This document shows, piece by piece, positions 4,790 through 9,153 of a stretch of DNA of 9,153 nt. The DNA comes from Rhodospirillaceae bacterium. GTDB lineage: Bacteria; Pseudomonadota; Alphaproteobacteria; Rhodospirillales; Magnetovibrionaceae. Position 1 is the stretch's first letter, and each line of letters starts with the position of its first letter. Location: assembly GCA_029881835.1 (NCBI GenBank), contig JAOULV010000039.1:1-9153 (forward strand), read 5' to 3'. The translations under genes and the position numbers were made by a program. The notes beneath the pieces were generated by a model. It was given only the letters and a program-made list of their open reading frames with translations, did not search any database and was not told where the DNA came from.

Positions 4790-6784
4790 ATGGTAATCGA
4801 AGCCGGACATTTTGCCCTGATACTTGCGTTGATGGTTGCGCTATTTCAATCAGTGGTCCCGATGGTCGGCGCGTATCGCAATGACAAAGCATGGATGGAT
4901 TTTGCCATTCCATCTGCAATTATTCAGGTTATTTTGGTTTCCATTTCTTTTGCCGCACTTACCTATTCGTACGTGGTTTCGGATTTTTCGGTTCTTAACG
5001 TTGTGTCCAATTCCCATTCCGACAAACCGATGCTTTATAAAGTTTCGGGCGTTTGGGGCAACCACGAAGGTTCAATGCTATTGTGGGTTTATATTCTTGC
5101 CATTTATGGTGCGGCGGTGGCGCTATTTGGCCGCAACCTGCCCCCGACCCTAAAGGCCCGGGTTGTTTCAATGCAGGCCCTGGTCGCGTTGGGTTTTTAT
5201 TTATTCATACTTCTTACCTCAAACCCGTTTGAGCGGATTTTCCCGCCCCCGGCAGACGGGCGGGGGCTTAACCCGTTATTGCAAGACCCGGGCCTGGCGT
5301 TTCACCCGCCGTTTTTGTATTTGGGTTATGTCGGTTTTTCCATCGCCTTTTCGTTTGCCATCGCCGCCTTGATAGAAGGCCGGGTTGATGCCGCATGGGC
5401 CAGATGGGTGCGCCCGTGGACGCTGGCGGCATGGGCTTTTCTGACGGTCGGCATCGGGCTGGGTTCGTGGTGGGCGTACTATGAGCTTGGCTGGGGCGGC
5501 TGGTGGTTTTGGGACCCGGTGGAAAACGCATCGTTCATGCCGTGGTTGGTGGGAACCGCTCTTTTGCATTCGTCCATTGTGGTTGAAAAAAGAAACACGC
5601 TCAAAGGCTGGACAATATTTTTGGCCATTGTCGCATTTTCGTTTTCCCTATTAGGAACATTTATCGTTCGTTCCGGGGTTTTAACCAGCGTGCATTCATT
5701 TGCATCCGATCCCGAACGCGGTGTGTTTATTTTAGTATTATTATTGGTCGTGGTCGGCGGGTCATTCACTTTGTTTGCCCTGCGCGCACCTGAATTAAAA
5801 GCAGGTGGTTTGTTCCAGCCCATATCGCGCGAAGGATCGTTGTTGTTAAACAATTTGTTGATGACAGTGGCAGCCGCCGTGGTTTTGCTTGGCACCCTTT
5901 ATCCGCTTTTCATTGATGCCATAAGTGGCGATAAAATTTCGGTCGGCCCGCCGTTTTTTAATGCGTCATTTATTCCGTTGATGACGCCTGTGGTTATTGT
6001 CATGGCCATTGGATCATTGCTGTCGTGGAAAAGAGGCAATCTGAAAGAAGCTTTGCGTTATTTGGTGTTTGCCGCAGCCGTTACCGCAGTAACATTTATT
6101 TTGGTTATGGCCCTATCTGACGATGGCTCAATCTTGGCGGCGTTTGGTCTGGCGTTGGCGGCTTGGCTTATTGCCGGCACGCTGAGCGAGATTTTTGTGC
6201 GCGCAAAAATGTTTCGGGTTCCATTAATGACTAGCTTGCGACGGCTTCACGGGCTTCCCCGTTCGCAGTGGGGGATGAGCATCGCCCACGCCGGTCTTGG
6301 CGTAGCCATAATTGGCATGGTTGGTTCAACCGTGTGGAAAGAAGAAAAAATAATTGTTATGCAACCGGGCGAAACGGCGCAGGTGGCAGGTTATGATTAT
6401 ACCTTTATCGGTGCGCGCCAATTGCCGGGGCCAAACTATATCGCCACCCGCGGGAAGTTTGTTGTTAAAAAAGGCGACAAGCACATAACCGACCTTTACC
6501 CCGAAGATCGTTCCTATCCGGTGCGCTCAATGCCCACAACCGAGGCGGCAATTTATACCATGGCGTCGGCCGATCTTTATATTGCGCTGGGCAACAAGGA
6601 AGAAACGGGTAATGGCTATGTGGTTCGCATTTATCACAACCCGTTGGTGGTGTGGATATGGGTTGGGCTTTTGCAATTGGTTTTGGGTGCGACCATAAGC
6701 CTGTCTGATCGTCGCCACCGCGTCGGCGCACCAGAGCGCGCCAACCGAACGGTTAAAAACGCTACCCCACAGGCGGCAAAGTAG
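4790..6784 (+). CDS. ccmF: Cytochrome c haem lyase subunit CcmF
   Basis: CcmF is the large inner-membrane core of the haem lyase. It accepts haem from CcmE and, with CcmH and CcmI, attaches it to apocytochrome c. The 664-residue length is usual, with many membrane segments. The WWD domain reads GWGGWWFWDPVEN (234-246). The four histidines expected from E. coli CcmF are present: H172 (LAFHPPFLYLGY) and H500 (MSIAHAGLG) correspond to the b-haem ligands, H260 (TALLHSSIV) and H302 (TSVHSF) to the WWD-flanking pair. A large soluble periplasmic loop (about 516-607) precedes the last membrane helix. The ATG has AAGGAA about 11 bases upstream, overlapping the ccmE stop. No frameshift or truncation is visible. 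Ten bases separate it from ccmG. Confidence 0.98.
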   Translation: MVIEAGHFALILALMVALFQSVVPMVGAYRNDKAWMDFAIPSAIIQVILVSISFAALTYSYVVSDFSVLNVVSNSHSDKPMLYKVSGVWGNHEGSMLLWVYILAIYGAAVALFGRNLPPTLKARVVSMQALVALGFYLFILLTSNPFERIFPPPADGRGLNPLLQDPGLAFHPPFLYLGYVGFSIAFSFAIAALIEGRVDAAWARWVRPWTLAAWAFLTVGIGLGSWWAYYELGWGGWWFWDPVENASFMPWLVGTALLHSSIVVEKRNTLKGWTIFLAIVAFSFSLLGTFIVRSGVLTSVHSFASDPERGVFILVLLLVVVGGSFTLFALRAPELKAGGLFQPISREGSLLLNNLLMTVAAAVVLLGTLYPLFIDAISGDKISVGPPFFNASFIPLMTPVVIVMAIGSLLSWKRGNLKEALRYLVFAAAVTAVTFILVMALSDDGSILAAFGLALAAWLIAGTLSEIFVRAKMFRVPLMTSLRRLHGLPRSQWGMSIAHAGLGVAIIGMVGSTVWKEEKIIVMQPGETAQVAGYDYTFIGARQLPGPNYIATRGKFVVKKGDKHITDLYPEDRSYPVRSMPTTEAAIYTMASADLYIALGNKEETGNGYVVRIYHNPLVVWIWVGLLQLVLGATISLSDRRHRVGAPERANRTVKNATPQAAK

Positions 6785-6794
6785 GGCACCCGTA

Positions 6795-7340
6795 ATGCGC
6801 AGGCTTATATACATTATTCCCCTAATCGTTCTTTTGGCCGTGGTCGGCGCATCTATTGTGCAGATGAAATCGGGCAAGCCCGCCAATGAATTGCCCTCGG
6901 TTTTGATAAACACCCCAATCCCTGATTTTACCCTGGCCCCGATCAAAGGCCGTGATGACGGTTTTTCAACCGCCGATTTAAAAGGGCAGGTTACCTTGGT
7001 AAATCTGTTTGGTTCGTGGTGTTTTGCTTGCTTGACCGAACATCCGTTTTTAATGCGCATCAAAGAACAAAACCTTATTCCCATTTTTGGCCTTGATTGG
7101 CGGGAAAAAGACCCCGATGCAGGGCCCGCGTGGCTTGCCAAATGGGGCAATCCTTACACCCGCATTGGTGATGATCCTAAATCAAAAGGGGCCATTGCCT
7201 TGGGCGTTACCGGTGCGCCGGAAAGCTTTATCATCGATAAAAAAGGCATCATTCGTTACAAACAAATCGGCCCCATTACGCCCGAAGTTTGGGATGAAAC
7301 ATTGTGGCCGATCATTCAAAAGCTAAGACAGGAACAATAA
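6795..7340 (+). CDS. ccmG: Periplasmic thiol:disulfide oxidoreductase CcmG/DsbE with CFAC active site
   Basis: CcmG is a membrane-anchored thioredoxin-fold protein that keeps apocytochrome c cysteines reduced before haem attachment. It has 181 residues: an N-terminal anchor at about 4-22, then a TlpA/DsbE-like domain. The active site is SWCFAC (C76, C79). The cis-proline is P142 in GVTGAPESFIID, and NLFGSW, PIFGLDWREK and KWGNPYTRIG match the CcmG-specific acidic region. CFAC is unusual, since CcmG proteins I know have CPTC or CVPC; both cysteines are intact, so activity is expected but redox tuning may differ. The start ATG follows ccmF by 10 bases, with a GGG about 8 bases upstream. Position between ccmF and ccmH supports CcmG rather than another TlpA-like protein. 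Confidence 0.95.
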   Translation: MRRLIYIIPLIVLLAVVGASIVQMKSGKPANELPSVLINTPIPDFTLAPIKGRDDGFSTADLKGQVTLVNLFGSWCFACLTEHPFLMRIKEQNLIPIFGLDWREKDPDAGPAWLAKWGNPYTRIGDDPKSKGAIALGVTGAPESFIIDKKGIIRYKQIGPITPEVWDETLWPIIQKLRQEQ

Positions 7341-7344
7341 AAAA

Positions 7345-7854
7345 ATGAAAAAACTTTTTTTAGCTTTCGCAGTTTTGTTTGTCGCCTTGTCATTTCATGG
7401 TCAGGCAGGTGCGGTAGAACCAGATGAAATACTTTCCGATCCGGCTCTTGAACAGCGCGCCCGCGAAGTAAGCAAGCAATTGCGTTGTGTGGTGTGCCAG
7501 AACCAGTCAATTGATGATTCCAATGCCGACCTTGCGCGCGACATGCGCTTGCTTGTGCGTGACCGCATGCTGGCGGGCGACAGCAACCAAAACGTTCTTG
7601 ATTATATGGTCAACCGTTATGGTGATTATGTTTTGTTGGAACCGCCGCTCAAAGCATCAACCGCGATTTTGTGGTATGGCCCATTTATATTGATTGTCTT
7701 GGGGTTTTTGGCGGTTGTGTTTTATTACCGCAAACAATCGCAAGGCACCTTAAACCCCGATGGCAAAGCGCTGTCCGAACTAAGCAGTGAAGAACGGGAA
7801 AAACTAAAAAGCGTTCTTTCCGATAACAATAACGATTTGGGAAACAATCAATGA
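7345..7854 (+). CDS. ccmH: Cytochrome c maturation thiol protein CcmH (CycL)
   Basis: CcmH is a membrane-anchored periplasmic protein that reacts with apocytochrome c cysteines as part of the haem lyase. It has 169 residues. A cleavable signal peptide is likely at 1-23 (MKKLFLAFAVLFVALSF, with AGA before the cut). The redox motif is LRCVVCQNQSI (46-56; C48, C51), followed by the helical DLARDMRLLVRD and MVNRYGDYVLLEPP segments, all typical. One membrane helix lies at about 107-127, followed by a charged cytoplasmic tail of about 40 residues. It is not the fused CcmH-CcmI form found in E. coli, because a separate ccmI follows. The ATG is four bases after the ccmG stop and its TGA overlaps the ccmI ATG (ATGA). 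Confidence 0.97.
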   Translation: MKKLFLAFAVLFVALSFHGQAGAVEPDEILSDPALEQRAREVSKQLRCVVCQNQSIDDSNADLARDMRLLVRDRMLAGDSNQNVLDYMVNRYGDYVLLEPPLKASTAILWYGPFILIVLGFLAVVFYYRKQSQGTLNPDGKALSELSSEEREKLKSVLSDNNNDLGNNQ

Positions 7855-9053
7855 GCGCTTTTTGGATTGCCGCCACCTTAATGACCGTAATAACCCTTGG
7901 GGCGTTAATATATCCGCTTATCCGCAAGCGTGAGATTGATAGCGCCACACGGCGCGATTTTGATATTACGGTTTATAAAGACCAACTAAAAGAAGTTGAC
8001 CGCGATTTGGAACGCGGGCTTCTTTCGCCCGATCAGGCAGCGCAAGCACGCACCGAAATTGAACGGCGCATGCTAAGCGCGATGGAGCAATCAAACGAAA
8101 TTTCTGCAAATGCTTTAACAAACAGTGACAAAAGTACCGCTAAGGGCGCCAATGGCACCGCGGTTATTTTGATGTTTGCGCTTTTGGTTGTTGTGCCGTT
8201 GGGTGCGTTTGGCGTTTACCTAACTTTTGGCCAGCCGTCCATGCCCGACCAACCGTTAGCATCTAGGGCCAAACAATTGAACGAAGCAACCCAAGGCCGC
8301 TCGCAGATTGCAGAAATGATTTCCAAGCTGGAACGCCAAATGCAAGAGACCCCCGATGACCCCAATGGTTGGGCGTTGTTGGGCAAAAGCTACCGCGCCA
8401 TGGGGCGTTTTTCCGATGCGCTCGGCGCGTTAAAAAAATTGGCCGAACTTACCAATAATGACCCGGAAGCATTGGTGATGTTGGCCGAAACAATGGTGGA
8501 AATGGATCAAGGTTCGGTTTCTTTAAAAGCGGTTGAATTGTTGCAAGCGGTAAAAAAACAAGATCCATCCGACCCTAGGCCTTATTTTTATATTGGGCTT
8601 GAACGCCAACAAAAAGATGACCTGCAAGGCGCGGTCAACGAATGGGCGGCGCTGTTGAACCATTCGCCGTCTAATGCGCCGTGGGTTGGTGAAATGCAAA
8701 ATCGCATTGCACAACTGGTGGCCCAAGGCGGGATTGAAAACCCTAAAATTGTTTTATTGGCTCCAATACCCGAAGCCGCGCCCGAAAGCACGCAACAATC
8801 AAACGCGCCTGAAATAGCACCTGAAACCGCGCCTGGGCCGACAACGCAACAAATGATTGATGCACAAAAAATGGATGGTGCCGATCAGCAAGAAATGATC
8901 AGGTCAATGGTTGAGCGCCTAGCTGCCCGGTTGCAAGAAAACCCAGACGACCTAGAAGGTTGGGTCAGGCTAGAGCGCGCATACCAAGTATTAGGCGAAG
9001 CCGAAAAAGCGCTTGGCGCACAAAAAGAGATAGAGCGCCTAAAAGCAAGATAA
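7851..9053 (+). CDS. ccmI: Apocytochrome c chaperone CcmI (CycH), TPR protein
   Basis: CcmI binds the C-terminal end of apocytochrome c and presents it to the CcmF/CcmH lyase. It has 400 residues. Two membrane helices (about 3-24 and 102-126) flank a cytoplasmic loop with the family motif VYKDQLKEVDRDLERGLLSP (41-60) and EIERRML (69-75). The periplasmic part contains TPR-like helices (about 155-200, 205-235, 242-275), a proline- and alanine-rich linker (about 303-332), and a final TPR-like unit (350-397). The last unit resembles residues 163-200: both have QE, PDD, GW, Y, G and ALGA at matching places. The start overlaps the ccmH stop by four bases, with GGGA about 8 bases upstream. Nineteen bases separate its end from the tail of a convergent gene. 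Confidence 0.96.
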   Translation: MSAFWIAATLMTVITLGALIYPLIRKREIDSATRRDFDITVYKDQLKEVDRDLERGLLSPDQAAQARTEIERRMLSAMEQSNEISANALTNSDKSTAKGANGTAVILMFALLVVVPLGAFGVYLTFGQPSMPDQPLASRAKQLNEATQGRSQIAEMISKLERQMQETPDDPNGWALLGKSYRAMGRFSDALGALKKLAELTNNDPEALVMLAETMVEMDQGSVSLKAVELLQAVKKQDPSDPRPYFYIGLERQQKDDLQGAVNEWAALLNHSPSNAPWVGEMQNRIAQLVAQGGIENPKIVLLAPIPEAAPESTQQSNAPEIAPETAPGPTTQQMIDAQKMDGADQQEMIRSMVERLAARLQENPDDLEGWVRLERAYQVLGEAEKALGAQKEIERLKAR

Positions 9054-9072
9054 AATTATGTCCGCTATTTTT

Positions 9073-9153
9073 TCATGCGGTAGAAATTTGTTTTCGTAGC
9101 CAACCACAAATATCAAATGCCAGTTCGCGGGTATCACCATCGCTGGATATTTG
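9073..9153 (-). CDS. C-terminal end of an unidentified convergent gene (partial)
   Basis: On the minus strand a frame is open from the right edge to a TGA at 9075-9073, giving 26 codons that include ELAFDICGWLRKQ near the C-terminus. The fragment has a plausible amphipathic composition and codon use like the neighbouring genes, and the layout (convergent, 19 bases from ccmI) is what a real gene would leave. It is too short to name a family. The intervening bases have only a weak CCGC/GCGG dyad (9062-9080) and no clear terminator for either gene. Confidence 0.45.
   Translation of the reverse strand, partial: QISSDGDTRELAFDICGWLRKQISTA

Noticed and set aside
5479..5895. Long open frames antisense to ccmF, ccmG and ccmA (for example 5479-5895 and 6527-7150 on the minus strand)
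   Set aside because: They lie fully opposite genes with clear family motifs, have no recognisable protein features of their own, and follow from the codon bias of the real genes.
9054..9080. Terminator after ccmI
   Set aside because: Only a 4-bp CCGC/GCGG dyad with mismatches is present, without a proper stem and T-tract.

Overview
The window holds the 5' part of a leftward gene for aconitase A (acnA) and, divergent from it, a complete rightward cytochrome c maturation (Ccm, System I) gene cluster in the order ccmA-B-C-D-E-F-G-H-I. The right edge carries the last codons of an unidentified leftward gene. The organism is a Gram-negative proteobacterium that makes periplasmic c-type cytochromes. 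The acnA/ccmA divergent pair, the CcmI architecture and the moderate GC content suggest an alphaproteobacterium, perhaps a Rhodospirillales-like lineage; this is inference from family knowledge, not a database match.

Layout. Positions 1-1506 (minus strand) encode the first 502 residues of aconitase, and the gene runs off the left edge. Positions 1507-1924 are a 418-base intergenic region. It contains the likely acnA promoter/leader, an imperfect inverted repeat, and a structured rightward segment (about 1690-1851) that looks like a small RNA or an attenuator. That segment has a 7-bp stem presenting a C-rich loop, two small dyads and a very strong rho-independent terminator. A 10-codon ORF rich in proline codons lies inside it. 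Positions 1925-4316 encode CcmABCD (ABC transporter and haem handling), 4319-6784 encode CcmE and CcmF (haem chaperone and haem lyase core), and 6795-9053 encode CcmG, CcmH and CcmI (apocytochrome thiol reduction and delivery).

How the genes work together. CcmA (ATPase), CcmB, CcmC and CcmD load haem covalently onto CcmE and release it. CcmE carries haem to CcmF/CcmH/CcmI, which attach it to the CXXCH motif of the apocytochrome. CcmG and CcmH keep the apocytochrome cysteines reduced, and CcmI holds the apocytochrome. The hallmark residues I looked for (Walker and LSGGQ-like motifs, WWD domains, haem-ligand histidines, the CcmE histidine, and the CcmH and CcmG cysteines) are present, so the system looks functional. 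The genes are tightly packed (spacings from a 4-base overlap to 19 bases), except for a 148-base gap between ccmB and ccmC that holds tandem GGCACTT-type repeats and an inverted repeat. ccmA, ccmC and ccmD appear to use non-ATG starts.

Nothing in the coding part looks like a new system. The places most worth a second look are the structured RNA-like segment between acnA and ccmA, the repeat-bearing ccmB-ccmC gap, and the unusual CFAC active site of CcmG. I see no rRNA, tRNA, CRISPR array or mobile element.
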